Below, piece after piece: positions 32,803-43,951 of a DNA stretch of 64,000 nucleotides; positions within the stretch are counted from its first letter, which is position 1; each line of letters opens with the position of its first letter. Under the pieces are notes generated by a model. The model saw only the letters and a list, made by a program, of their open reading frames with translations, was not told where the DNA came from and did not search any database. A program made the position numbers and the translations under genes. The stretch spans positions 310,001-374,000 of the forward strand of contig JAEUBA010000002.1 of the NCBI GenBank assembly GCA_018257865.1. The letters are read 5' to 3'. This DNA is from Stereocaulon alpinum. Lineage: Eukaryota > Ascomycota > Lecanoromycetes > Lecanorales > Stereocaulaceae.

Positions 32803-35800
32803 ATGACACCAGACGCCCTCCTGGCACATCTCTCCAAGCCAAAGAGATCCACTCGGTATTCAGGCAATACACTCGGCTCAAAGTCTACCTCATTCCAAAA
32901 TCCAGTCCACCAGAACAAGGGCTATATTGTTGAGGATGCAATCTTGGTCAATGATGATAGCGATACAGACAGTGGCGAGTCAGAAGAGTTGGAAGTTCTC
33001 GATTGTTGGGAGGACTACGTCAACCTTGAGGACTATGGCCGAGAGATAAATGTCGAGCGCAGAGTTCGTGCGTCACTATTTGAGCCTCTGGACCATCGGT
33101 CTCGCCTATCATCAACTTCTAGGAACAGGTACGGTTTATGCAATCCAGAGAAGCAATCAGATGCAGGGGGCCAAATCCAGAAGGCGCCATTGGCGTACAT
33201 GTGCAGTCCCGAACAGGGTACACGCAGCAAAGATACGTCTCCGACATATGAGACGACCAATGGAGTAGATACAAAGACTGCTAGCAACCATAAACAGCCA
33301 CGTCCTCCAAAATCACCATTCTCCCCAGGAACTGCCCCGAATTCCCTCGCCAGACCACAGCAAAGATCCGGACAAAGCAAAAGCGAATCGCTGGCCAAGG
33401 TCAAGGCAATTGCCGCCAGTGCGAGAAGGAACCACTCTGACTCAGCCCGAGAGCGTGCAGAGAAGGAATTAGCTGAGCAAGCAGCTCAGTGCTTCCGGAA
33501 TGAAGACAAGAATGGCCAGAGTGTGGACAAAGCTCCCCAGGCATCAGCTCCCAAGGAAACATCAGAGGAGCATACCTCAACAGTATCGATTACGACACTT
33601 GATCACCGCCGCAAGAAAGAGGCATCAACAATTGCTTCGCAATGTGATTTAGCTGCAGCCCCTGCAGCAAAAGTCCCAGAATTGGGCTCCCCAGCGCTTG
33701 TCACGCCTCCCAAAACACCCACTACTCCACTACATGAGTCAAATCCACACGTCACAGCGCCAACGGAGCCCAAATGCGGCTCCGCAGCTCTCCAAACATT
33801 CTCTGATATATTATCTTCCAGTAAGAGCACACAGGACCGAAGACTATCAAGTGCGCCCTTTGGGACGTTGATCCTGGAGCCTGCTTCCACCGCAAAGGTA
33901 CTAAGTACACCCACTAGGGTAACATGCACTCCACAAGATGGACTGAACCCACAAACCGTAACACCAGTGGAGCCAAAATGTGGCTTCGCAGCTCTCTCGG
34001 CGTCTTCTAAGGGACCGTCTTCAGCCAAAGAACAGTGCGTCAGAAACTTGTTCGATCTAAACACTGCTTCCTCTGCAGGAGGGCAAAGCAATTTTACTAA
34101 AGAGCCGCGCGCTCTGCAACATGAACAAATCGTATGCCCCGCAGGGTCAGCGAACCCAAAACAAGGCTCTGCAGCTCTGCCAGCATCCAAAGCCCATATC
34201 AAGCCCAAGCAATTCAACGGCACAAAGCCTTCCACCAGAGATCTGCCGCCTCCGTTGCCAGTCTTTAATCCGAAGCGGAAGCGGCCTTTAGTTCAAATAC
34301 CAATGGGCGAGCTCTATCGCCCTGATCAGGTCGTGTCTAAACAAGGGTATCATGACCATAAACGACAGCGCCGACAGGGGAAGGAGGAGGAGGCGCTGCA
34401 TGCAAAGCAGTATGCGGTGGTGCAGACTGGTACTGATGCTGCATGGGCTAGAATAGGTGATGTGGATGCAACTTTAGTGCAAGGTTCAAAGCAGCAGGAA
34501 CCTTCCGGCAAACTTGATCTCACGAGCGCCACGTTGGCCGGTGAAGGTGAGAATAATATCTGCGTCAACGAAACATTGTTCGTTATCGACCCGGACGCTC
34601 AAACTGGGGATTTAGGGTCTAAACGTGAGCTAAGCGTGAGCCACTCAGGTCCGCCCTCTACTCGGTCACTTCCCAAGAATTTGGACTCGCAAGTCACCAA
34701 TGAACGCTCTCGCAAGCGTAGTTGCAACGAAATTGCCAAGAGGAAAGAGTATAGCAAAGCAGCCAGGGAGCTCGAGCCTACCCACGTTTGTGGTGTTTTC
34801 ACTCCGTCAAAAGTCCCACAAGGGCAAGACCCCACCCAGCTCGTTCCCAGGTTCTGTCTCAACAGAATCGAGAAGTGCAACACTGTCTGTATCATTTGTG
34901 AGGGTAAGTTCGACTGCAAACGAACGCTGCGCGACCACTTCCCGAAGTGCGTTGAGATCAATGGCAATCCTGAGTCGCACTCCTGGTTTGATCATCAAAG
35001 CGTCAAAAGGTACGCCAAGCGTGTTACCACTTGGCCCAAGAGAATCAAGACAGAGCATCAGGAGCCCGATTTCGCTGAGCTGTCTAAGTCGGTAAGTGGC
35101 GCAGTTTCAATACATGGAAGCGAAGTTACATCCAAACCGGATAAGAAGACCTCGACAAAGCAGCCAGTAGTAGCTCCACAGCCAACAATACAAGAAGATG
35201 CCGAGGTCTATTTCGACTTCGACCGTATAGAACAAACCATTCCCGCTCCAGCTGCGCATCCAACTACCGGTAAAAAGAGCATCTCAGAAGCAACTTTGGC
35301 AAAATGGGCAGCGGAAGAAGTCGAAGATGCAGACGACGAGGAGGACGGCATGTCAGACATCGAGCTCGAAACTCCGGACATTGCGTACAGATATTACGTC
35401 AAGCGCTACGAATATGCGATTGACCAACTCGACGAACGACACATGGGCGACTCTTTCGGTCCGTTCTATACGATGAATGAAGCAAACACCCTCGCCGAAC
35501 GAGAGATCCACCGTCTCGATGGCGATCCAGTGGGCAACTACCCACGCAATTGGCGCCACACATGCGATCAGGATGAGGTAGGAATGCGATCCTATACAGT
35601 AGAAGTGATGGGCATGCACATTGAGACAGTCGTTTACCGAGGTAACCCACCAGATGTCAGGTTTGTTCCCCCTCGGAATCGCAAACTGACGCACAAACAG
35701 AGCTCATCCCACCCACCCTCCTCCACCCCCTCCCCTCCCACTCATTCACAGCCCCCCTCCGTATCTACGCAGTCCGCACCCTCTTCTGGGACACCGCCGC

Positions 35801-36059
35801 CGCCGAAACAACAGATTACGGCTGCTACACGATCCTCAACCTCGCCAACAAACGTGCCGGGGAGCTATGGCTCGACGATGCGAAGGGTACTCTACCGGAA
35901 CAGAGTGTCCAAAAGGACGAAATGGGAATGCAATTACGGAGGGATTTGGAGGTGATGGAGCGAGAGGGCGAGTGTTTTGATCGCGATTTAAGTGATGAGA
36001 ATGGGGGTAGGAAAAGGTTTTGGGTTGTAGGGTTGGAGGTTGGGGGCCCGAGGAATTAG
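32803..36059 (+). CDS. unknown 1065-aa protein with C2HC finger and conserved-looking C-terminal domain
   Basis: Exons join(32803..35641,35701..36059). The second exon corrects a simple reading: splicing at 35642-35700 (donor GTAACC, branch CTGAC, acceptor AAACAG) replaces a Pro/Ser-rich readthrough with a structured charged C-terminus (IYAVRTLFWDTAAAETTDY; LNLANKRAGELWLDDAK; LEVMEREGECFDRDL). The N-terminal two thirds is disordered and has three copies of a 9-residue unit near 33766, 33970 and 34153 (EPKCGSAAL, EPKCGFAAL, NPKQGSAAL). A finger of C-x2-C-x12-H-x3-C spacing (CIICEGKFDCKRTLRDHFPKC) sits near residues 695-716, followed by basic residues, then an acidic segment and a Tyr/Arg-rich domain. 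Nuclear role is plausible but inferred; no named family is recognised. Confidence 0.75.
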
Positions 36060-36683
36060 AAAAGGGGGTTGGGGTCGGTGCGTAAGCATGCGAAATCGCA
36101 ATTCGGTATAGCATTCCACGGTATACGAGGGCCGTTGGGTTGATATCCTAATTAAGCATGCGGGATGAAATTCCCATGCAACTACATTGGAAATCCCTGA
36201 ATGATACTGTATATTACAGAAATCATACCCTACCCTACTCCCTAAACTACACAACCTACCTCCTTCACCCCTACCATCCTTCAACTCCAGATCCTACACC
36301 CACACTCCCCTCCTTCTCACCCCTTCCGTCCAAACCATATGAGCACGCACAGTCGCCTACCATCTATTTCCCATATAACCAGCTTCCGCTAATACAACGA
36401 TGTGATATGAAAAACTCAACTCACGCTAAGTTGGCAAGACATGGTTGGAATTTCAAAGCTGAGTTGGGATCTAGCTTCAGACGTATATCTCTAGAGGTAT
36501 TCATGGTCTTTGTAACATAATTAAAGTAGTGTCTACTAGATGAACTGGTTTTCGTACCAGCTCATCTACTGCTAAAATCTCATAAATGGACCAGTTTGCC
36601 TCTGAAAAAAGTTCGTTTCATTCATTGAGAGCCTTGGTGTTCAGCGCAAGCTACGCTACTAACCAGCCATACTAGACTCTATC
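36060..36683. other. intergenic, convergent 3' ends
   Basis: Between the 3' ends of the finger protein and the DUF7730-like gene. A C-rich patch at about 36220-36340 (CCTACCCTACTCCC, CCACACTCCCC) is low-complexity. No gene is seen. Confidence 0.4.
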
Positions 36684-37560
36684 CTATCCGAAAAGCGTCC
36701 TCTCTGAAGGTGTTCGTGAGCCACACAATTGTCTTACATTCCAACGAATACTCTCGGTAAGGGCAGCTATCCGCTCCGCTGCCCTATCACCATCCCCATG
36801 ACTACTCTCAACCACACACGGCAGTTCCCTTAGCACATCCTCGTCCACTTCGACTGGGTGTAGAAACTTCAAGATGAAATTTCTCGGTCTCACAACAGCC
36901 TTAACTGGCGCCCAAAACGCAGATTGGTTTTCTCTTCTCCGCTCGTGGTGCCAATATATTGCGGATGATGGGGTCCCTATCTCTACTCGCAAATCGTCGA
37001 GACCCTGCATCGCAGCCAGGTTCTCCCACACATTCACCCATGACGTATACATGGAAGCATGTTGATAGCGATGGCCATGAGATGTTTGGTGTAGGGACGT
37101 ATCAGACGTCCAATAGAGTGTGAATGAACGGATAGTGTTGACGCGTTGGGGTAGTAACAGATCGTTGAGATGGAGGATGCAGTAGAGGCTGCTTGTTGAG
37201 AAGATGTTGTGGGTGTAGAGGATGGGGTTTGCTTCGGTGTAGCTGTGTGTTTGTTAATAGCGTTAGTTTTTATCTATATTTAGACCGTTGCGGGCAGATA
37301 GAGGTTAAGCTGTGGTGTGGTACGTACATCTGTTTACAGGTGAGCAAAAGTGCAAGGAGATTCGACTGAGGCGAGGAGGCGCGTGTGCCATTGAGACGTT
37401 TTGGGTTGAGGGAGAGAGAGATCTGATGCCCCCCAAGACATGATTGGTAGATGAGTTGCCGGAGCTCGAATGGGAGATTGGTGAGTAGTGATGATTGCAG
37501 CTGAGGCTGTGGAGCAGTGGTTGCGAGAGCTCTTTCACGGGCGCTAGATGTGGAGGCCAT
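36684..37560 (-). CDS. DUF7730-like / F-box-like protein
   Basis: Exons complement(join(36684..37242,37328..37560)), 263 aa. The N-terminal block LTNLPFELRQLIYQSCLGGH, then LLALLLTCKQI joined across the intron to YTEANPILYTHNIFS, matches the pattern of the large, poorly characterised family found across Pezizomycotina (DUF7730, related to F-box/HET-associated proteins). The LPQRVNTIRSFTLYW block is also typical. The intron is 85 nt with GTACGT..CACACAG. Family members are often duplicated and strain-variable; their function is unknown. The C-terminal half (AFWAPVKAVVRPRNFILKFL) fits the same family and ends shortly after. Assignment rests on remembered motif pattern. Confidence 0.75.
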
Positions 37561-39415
37561 GAACTCTTGAGGAGCGTTTCTATGAACGGTGGATGTGGGT
37601 TGGTTTTAGATGCTTAAAAGTAGGGTAAGGCAAAATTGCAGGATAGATACAGCAGATAACGTATACTGTGCTGTGTAGAGGCAATATAAGGCTAAAGCTC
37701 TGTACGTGGCAATACGATAGATAATGGAACGATATTGAGAGTAAGTCAATGGTCTACGAATCTGAACAAAGTAATGGTAAGGCTCGCAGGAAATGTAGTT
37801 GGAGTAATGAACTCCAATCGATCAAACCCGACGAAACATGACGATGGGCCTCTAGTATGAAGCTGGTGTATATCGAGAGTGGATTTGCAGACAAAAAGAC
37901 TTGCTCATCACAAATCACGGCAAAAGGTAGTAGACGACCGTTGCCCAAGTATAGAAGGTGCCACCAGCCGGCTTAGTCAGCACTTAGAACTATCAGCAGT
38001 AGGCTAACGCTGTTTCCTATTACACTCATCAATAATTAATATCACTCACTTTTAATCTACGGCGCATGTTTGCATCTTCAGCATCCACTACCGCAACCTT
38101 ACATCCAAAAGCCGGAGTCCTCTTAAATTCCAGCTCCTGTGATTGGAATGGCTGGCATCCATTTAGGTTGTGGGCACGTCAGCGATGCTGATCACTATAG
38201 ACAACCACCCTCTTCGCTTGTTGACGGGGTTCGTACATTGTAGCAAAGCCTCGCACCTTCCCTCAAGATGGCGATGGGCAATAGACCCGGCGGGCTGGCT
38301 CCTACCTCGCGACCACCTGCCTCACTATTTCACTGCCCCACCCCTGGGAGCCGTTGCACCCTTGATCAAGAACAGTGTACCGAGCATCTCTTCATACAGT
38401 CTGATAATGGCGGGCAAAGCAGTGAGAGCTTGCGATGGTCGGTGATTCTTTGTTTGCCAAAGCTTTCGAGCACCACGAGACACCTCACATGTTCAGCTTG
38501 CACATCGGGCTGTTCGAGGTTTTCGACAAGCCTGCCTACAAGGACATGACTTTTGAATTTTAGGACGACGCTTTCGGCGATAAATGGCACCATGAATTCA
38601 CACTTATTGGCAACATCAATCCTCCGGATCACTTCACGTGTACCAATGGAGGAGGGCATGGGGTGGCGGAGGATTGCGGTACGTGCCTGGTTGGAAGGAA
38701 TTGAAGGAAGCGTATAGAGCGAAGAAGCCGACTCTGGAGCAGAAGAGAAGGATGAGTAGACGAGGTGATTTGAGGAGACGGGGAGCAATAAGGATAAGAA
38801 GGGCTTAGGTAATGAAAGCGAAAGGAAGTGGCCAAGGAATACGATTAATCGAAAATTGGCGGGTTTGGTGGGCAAGGCCGGAGGTCCCAACTGAGTGTTT
38901 GGGATTTAGTGTCTGCTACGAGCAATACTAAGGTTCTGCTCAAACGTCGAATAGTCTGTGATGGTTGGAACTAACTCAAGAGCTTGGCTATTTTGTTTCA
39001 CTCGATACCAGATACCATGATTATTTCTTCCCCTGACAAGCCCCATTTGAAGTTTTGGGGCTAGGGTAATAACAATACCCAACGAGCACAGTTGAGTCTC
39101 CTCAAGCTTCCATGACTTGGGTGAGGCTTGACAGATCGAGAATGACAGCCAATCCTACTACTTAGATGTCAGGCCAGATAAGGCTTCCCGTTAAAGCTTC
39201 CTGGCGCTCATCGACAAGCTCGGGGAAACTGTGGAGCTCTTCACGCGTACGCGTTCCAGAGACGCGTAAGGGGCACATTCCATTCAAACCCTCCATACCG
39301 AGACAGCCACCACATCTTTCCTGGTCCTGCCTCCTGCTTCCTGCCTCCTTGCACCTTGATCCTTTCATTGATAAAATAGCGAGCAAGATGCCACCCCCAA
39401 CCTCCAATCTAAACC
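37561..39415. other. gene-poor stretch
   Basis: 1.85 kb without a gene I can defend. A minus-strand 174-residue frame at 38366-38890 is listed separately as a possible relic. No tRNA or transposon end is seen. Confidence 0.35.
38366..38890 (-). pseudogene. possible small gene or relic, unknown
   Basis: A 174-residue frame. Its middle has natural-looking protein composition (IRRIDVANKCEFMVPFIAES, VGRLVENLEQPDVQAEHV), while both ends look random (Phe/Leu/Ser-rich start, CSVHCS end). This suggests an exon with unrecognised splice sites or a decaying gene. No family is recognised. Confidence 0.2.
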
Positions 39416-40244
39416 ATGAAAACACTCCCAATCCTTCCCCTTGCGCTGCTCATACTTCAGGTCACAGCAGTCCCAGGACTCTGGGCCTTGTTTGGGCATA
39501 GGCAAATAGAAGACAGCCCTCCTAACCCAGGTAGCCTACCACGCCCCTTCATCCCGACTGGCCTGTACACGGACCATCCCACGGCCACCGCGCATATCTA
39601 TCCAACAAACACAGCATATGGAGGGACCTACCCAACAGCCACAGGACCTGGAACTGGAATAGGAACAGGAACAGCATCAGCAACAGGCATCCCCCAAACA
39701 GCAAACTACACCGGCCTCTCCATAACCCTAAACTACCAAACAACCCTCCTCACAACCCAAACCATCTCCGTTTCCATCCCTAGCGCACCCAACCCACCTC
39801 CCCGCAGCCCATCTCTCGGACAACAATGCTCACCAGGCCAAATAGTCTGCAATAGCGCTACGACTTTCTCGCTCTGCATCGGCAGTACTGTCGATGCTGA
39901 TACGGGCTGGTTTTTCTTTATGGGTGATGTGGCGGATGGGTATGCTTGTACTGATGAGGGGATTTTGACGTGGGATGGGGAGGGCTGTACGCCGGATGGG
40001 GAGTTGATGTGTAGCGAGAATGAGCCGGGGGATGGGGGGGATTACAGTACTTTCTTTTTGTGTGAGGAAGGTATGTGAACGATCCTGGGGGGAAAGTGGA
40101 GGTGATTTTGAGTGGTATGCTGACTGAGGAGGTACAGAAGACGATGAGTTGGTGAATATGGGTAGTAATATGAATCCTGAGACGATTTGTGTGAATGGGG
40201 GTTTCATTGCGACGGGGGGGCTGGTGGGGAGTGAGGCGGGTTAG
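39416..40244 (+). CDS. secreted cysteine-rich protein, unknown
   Basis: Exons join(39416..40070,40138..40244), 253 aa. A clear signal peptide opens the protein (MKTLPILPLALLILQVTAVPG). A Thr/Gly/Pro/Tyr-rich spacer follows with a simple repeat (GTGIGTGTASATG), typical of O-glycosylated linkers. The C-terminal half contains eight cysteines (QQCSPGQIVCN, FSLCIG, GYACTD, GEGCTPDGELMCSE, FFLCEE, ETICVN), a pattern recalling small chitin- or carbohydrate-binding modules, though I cannot assign one. The intron (GTATGT..GTACAG) adds the last cysteine. It may be a cell-wall protein or effector candidate; both are inference. The second exon is the less certain part. Confidence 0.6.
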
Positions 40245-42721
40245 GGAGGGTTGGGATCTTGATGGGTTCTATGGTGTTGGGGCCAAGCTACGTTATGATT
40301 TGTAACGGAAATTTATGGACTGATGAAATCTTAGACTCAGTGATCATACCGACTAGATTGTATCACTTACACACTTCATTTCCGCGTCATGCAACACAAT
40401 TAAAGACTTCTGGATTTCGCGCACATTCTTGGCAATACAGTCTACCTCAACACTAGCCTTCTGCGCACTAACCGCACAACTGTCCTTCAGAAAATTACAT
40501 CAACTAGCTCTGTCGCATGTTCGATAGTTCCCGAGATTTCCTATGCCATCCGCTCCCTGCCGCCTAATATGGAAGTTGTTACGATATTGCGCTAAATGCG
40601 CGTACGCATATAGGCCGCGATGAAGTGGGCGTTCTGTGCAGCGGCAAGCGCATCAGGCTATATCACCGGAGGGAGAAGCCGACGGCTTCAATATGCCTTG
40701 TTGGACTTCTTACCATGATGGGGGTAGGGTGGGGGTTAGTGTTAACATGGTGATTGCGGAAGAATGGCTAGTAGAGGCAGCTTTTTGGGCAAAATGGTCG
40801 AGGAAGGGTAGCTGGTTGTAGAATTGTTAGGGACGGAGCGAGGCGTGCGAACTTTGATCTGTTTCTCACCTCGATCTACGTATGAGGACTTGTAGTTCGT
40901 CTCTCTCCGTGTGTCAGTATTCAACAGGAAAGATTGCGTTCTAGGCAGCACGTCAAAATTGTCAGATAAGGTTATGTTGGTTTCAAGGTCTAAGGCGCCG
41001 TTCACGAGATTTTCTGCTAACGTCTAATCGTCCCCTTCGGGATTTTCTCGGGACGATGTTCTCCCCTACAGGATTTCGAAGTGGCTGGTCGCCTTTCGCA
41101 CATGTCGTGGATCCAAAAAAGACAACGCAAGTTCTGCCCCTATTGTTGGCTCCGTCCGCTAGTTCTACTCTTCCGCAACCATCGTCTTCGTTTGGGCCCC
41201 CCAATAGAATACGAATATGGTCGAATGCTTGATTGAGCTGGCTGATACGACCTGCCGCTGTCATAGGGAAAGACACTATTCGTAACTGAGTATGCGCCTT
41301 TGCCGACATCATATGGCGGAACGAGGACGACCGAGATAGGCAGATTTCGAATGGGCACGCATGGTTATCCTGGCCAAAGACGTTGCTCACTCACTGTTGG
41401 TGCAAGGCCCCCTTATCAGGAGGATGACTGTTGTATGCGATGCTCACGTGGACATGTTGTCCACGCTCGTAGTGGTTGCAGGCGTCTTGATTGCTATCTA
41501 TCGCACCCCTGCAACAATGTTCCTGCCCAATGGAAAGACGCCTATTCATAGATGCGCCATGGAAGAAGCGAAGAAGCTGAGGCTTGAAACGTCGCACACT
41601 GACACATATCACGGTGGCTTCCCCGTTCAGCGCTGAGCCTGAAACAGCAAGCCAAGGCGAAGAACAGCCCTAAGAGCCCTCAGGAGCCGATAATTAAGGT
41701 CCCAAGAGGGCGGCGGGGGGGGGAGGGTAAGCGTCCCCGGAGATTTAGTGGCGCTAGCCCGTTAGCGAGATACCACTCGCGCGTTGTCCCCTGGTCAAGA
41801 ATGGCTGCTACACGAAACATGGGTTGCTTTAACTACGTAAGATCCACTCAGGAGAAACAACTCTCTCTGCCCCTAAATGGCGCGATGCAATCAATTGGCT
41901 CTGAGACTGCCACCTTGCAGGGCGCATCTTCCCGTCAGATGGCTCATGGTTGCCTTACTAGGCAGCTACAAGGGTACAAGAAGTTGGCGAGTTGCCATTT
42001 GGCCCCAACAGCCATCAAGCGGCCACTGGCAGTCGAGTTGGCTGTCGGCCAACGACATTATTTGGAAGGTCGACTCATCGTCCTTGAATCTAGACCTTCA
42101 GGCTCCAATGCATGAGCTGTTCGCTCCAAAGTCTCTCTGCAGCACTTGCATTGGTCTGAAAGGTAGCCCCCAACACATTGATTATTTTCTGGGTCCGATG
42201 GGGTAAGGATCTTTGCTGATCTACTTGTGCGGCAAAGAGTGTCAGTTGCTGTGGTAAGAGCTCTGAAAGGATCATTAAGACTAGCGTCGTGCATGTTGAC
42301 AACAGGACCCTGTTTGATTTGTTTATTGTGGTATAGTATGCGTTGGCTGCCTTCGTGTGTTTCATGGTCTGTGCTTTGGGTGATAAGAAGAGCTGGAGGT
42401 ACTGCTACTTCACCGCTCTCCCAAGTACCAAGTACCGTTTCTTTGCCCTGCAGCCACATCGCGATCAATTGCCTATCTTACTGCTGACCACTTACCGCAT
42501 CCAATGTTTCTTTGCGGGTGTTCTCCTCTGAACACCTTCTACTCTCTCAATTACTGCGCTCACATTTACGAATCCTTCTCATCATCATCGCCGTCCAGTC
42601 CTTCGTTTCCTCCATCACCCAGAAAACAGCGCAGGACGCACCGCCGGCCAAAGAGAGCCTACATCCCAACCTTCCCTCGACCACCAACCACACTATCCTA
42701 CAAAACATTTGGACAAGAACA
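40245..42721. other. gene-poor stretch
   Basis: 2.5 kb with short overlapping frames on both strands and none with recognisable protein character. A run of ten or more G near 41713-41725 is present. Could be old transposon or relic DNA, but no terminal repeat or transposase fragment is visible. Confidence 0.35.
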
Positions 42722-43174
42722 ATGCCTTCCATCGCCTCTCGACTACTCAATTCCCCCCGCCTCAGAACCACCAACTTATCCTCTCCCACCTCTACCTCAA
42801 CAACGACGACGCCTGTCTCGACAACTTCTACCTCCCCATTGACACCGCAACAACAACGTACTCGATCACAAACAGAGCCCACATCAGCATCCACCTCATC
42901 CCCATCACGACCACCTCTCCGTTCCACTACATCACCAACAGCCCTCAGCTCCCCCTCCTCAAGCCGATCATCAACAGACGACTCGACCTGGTCCGTCTCC
43001 CTCTCCCGCTACTCCTTCTGTTCCTCAAACTCCCCCAAGTTATCACGGTCACCGAAGCAAGACAAGGAAAAGAAGCACAGGAGGAAGACGTCTACGACCA
43101 TGCAATGTGGCCGCCACAGCGACGAATGGCTCTTTGGTGGCTGGAGCGATATGGTGAAAGGGTTCCGGAAGTAA
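42722..43174 (+). CDS. small basic Ser/Thr-rich protein, unknown
   Basis: 150 aa from the Met of MPSIASRLLNSPRLR; the same frame extends 70 codons upstream, but that part reads as 5' leader. The body is a Ser/Thr/Pro-rich low-complexity region with a TWSVSLSRYSF patch, then a Lys/Arg cluster (PKQDKEKKHRRK) and an ordered-looking end (CGRHSDEWLFGGWSDMVKGF). The contrast between disordered body and Trp/Gly-rich end suggests a short conserved C-terminal motif. No family is named. An opposite-strand frame is Val/Gly-rich and is taken as a shadow. Confidence 0.5.
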   Translation: MPSIASRLLNSPRLRTTNLSSPTSTSTTTTPVSTTSTSPLTPQQQRTRSQTEPTSASTSSPSRPPLRSTTSPTALSSPSSSRSSTDDSTWSVSLSRYSFCSSNSPKLSRSPKQDKEKKHRRKTSTTMQCGRHSDEWLFGGWSDMVKGFRK

Positions 43175-43862
43175 GGGCTACCGTGTAAAAGTATCATGAA
43201 TTTTTGCATAACCTCGAACGCGTTTGGGCTGGACTGGTCGGTGGCACTCGGATTAGGATCTTGGGAAGGCGTCGGTCATTTACTGTGATACCCTGGATTC
43301 GACAAAATTCATGCAGGCAAAATACGTTCGCTGTAGGTAGATTTAGTACCTAAGTCAACTCCATTAAGTTGAAACTAGCTCTCCCTAAAAGTAACTCATG
43401 GCCATTGCTAGAGAGAGATTCGACATGTCTTAATGTGTTGAAGGCCTTACTTATAGTGGCAGTTCCCCCTGCGCGCAGTGCTGTAGAGAGAGATGCTGAG
43501 CAAAAAAAGAGCCTACCCAATTCTGGCTTATACTACGAACCACATCAGATCCCCCCTCATCCTCCCTCATATACCATACATAACATATAACAAGCATACA
43601 TAATACTATCCCGTTCGTTCGTTCAACCCACCAAAGAAAAGCAAACATCTCCTCCCCCCCTCCCAAACCTCCCTTCCCTCCCCTTCCCTTCCCTCCCCTT
43701 CCCTTCCCTCCCCTTCCCTTCCCTCCCTCCCTTCCCCTCCCTTCCCACCATCTGAACTCCCCAACTCCCACCCACCCAAACCAAAAATCTACCTACTCCT
43801 ACTCCTACTCCACATCAAAATACTAGAACAAACCCGCCAACCAAAAAAAACAAAAAAAGAAC
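43175..43862. other. intergenic, leads into a polypyrimidine tract
   Basis: Contains the polypyrimidine repeat listed separately and A-rich DNA next to the tRNA gene. No gene is seen. Confidence 0.4.
43671..43747. repeat. polypyrimidine tandem repeat, about 15-bp unit
   Basis: Nearly pure C/T on the plus strand. The unit TTCCCTCCCCTTCCC recurs about three times head to tail, then degenerates into CCCTCCCTCCC. Such purine/pyrimidine mirror tracts can form triplex DNA; that is inference. Confidence 0.85.
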
Positions 43863-43869
43863 AAAAAAA
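43863..43869 (-). terminator. Pol III terminator of tRNA-His
   Basis: Seven A on the plus strand, that is seven T on the transcribed strand, directly after the tRNA 3' end. This is the standard RNA polymerase III stop signal. Confidence 0.85.
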
Positions 43870-43870
43870 C

Positions 43871-43951
43871 TGGCGTTGCCCGGAATCGAACCGGGATCGG
43901 AACGGAATCGTTGAACCACAACGTTACGTGCTACCATTACACCACAACACC
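43871..43951 (-). tRNA. tRNA-His (GTG) with a 10-nt intron
   Basis: The minus strand folds as a cloverleaf of 81 nt including discriminator A73. The acceptor stem GGTGTTG pairs with CAACGCC (one T-G pair). The D stem GTGT pairs with GCAC, and the T stem CCCGG with CCGGG around loop TTCGATT, which also gives the B box GGTTCGATTCC. The A box is TGGTGTAATGG. The region between D and T arms is about nine to ten bases too long unless a 10-nt intron (43906-43915, TTCAACGATT) is removed after position 37. That leaves the anticodon loop TTGTGGC, identical to the usual His loop, with GTG at 43917-43919. The anticodon stem keeps four pairs; 27-43 is a T-C mismatch. A73 fits a eukaryotic tRNA-His. Isotype depends on the intron placement. 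Confidence 0.85.

Noticed and set aside
40245..42721. Transposon remnant in the gene-poor stretch
   Set aside because: No terminal repeats, target-site duplication or transposase/reverse-transcriptase text could be found.
42547..42927. Minus-strand Val/Gly/Glu-rich frame opposite the small Ser/Thr-rich gene
   Set aside because: Product of the C-rich coding strand read backwards; no independent support.
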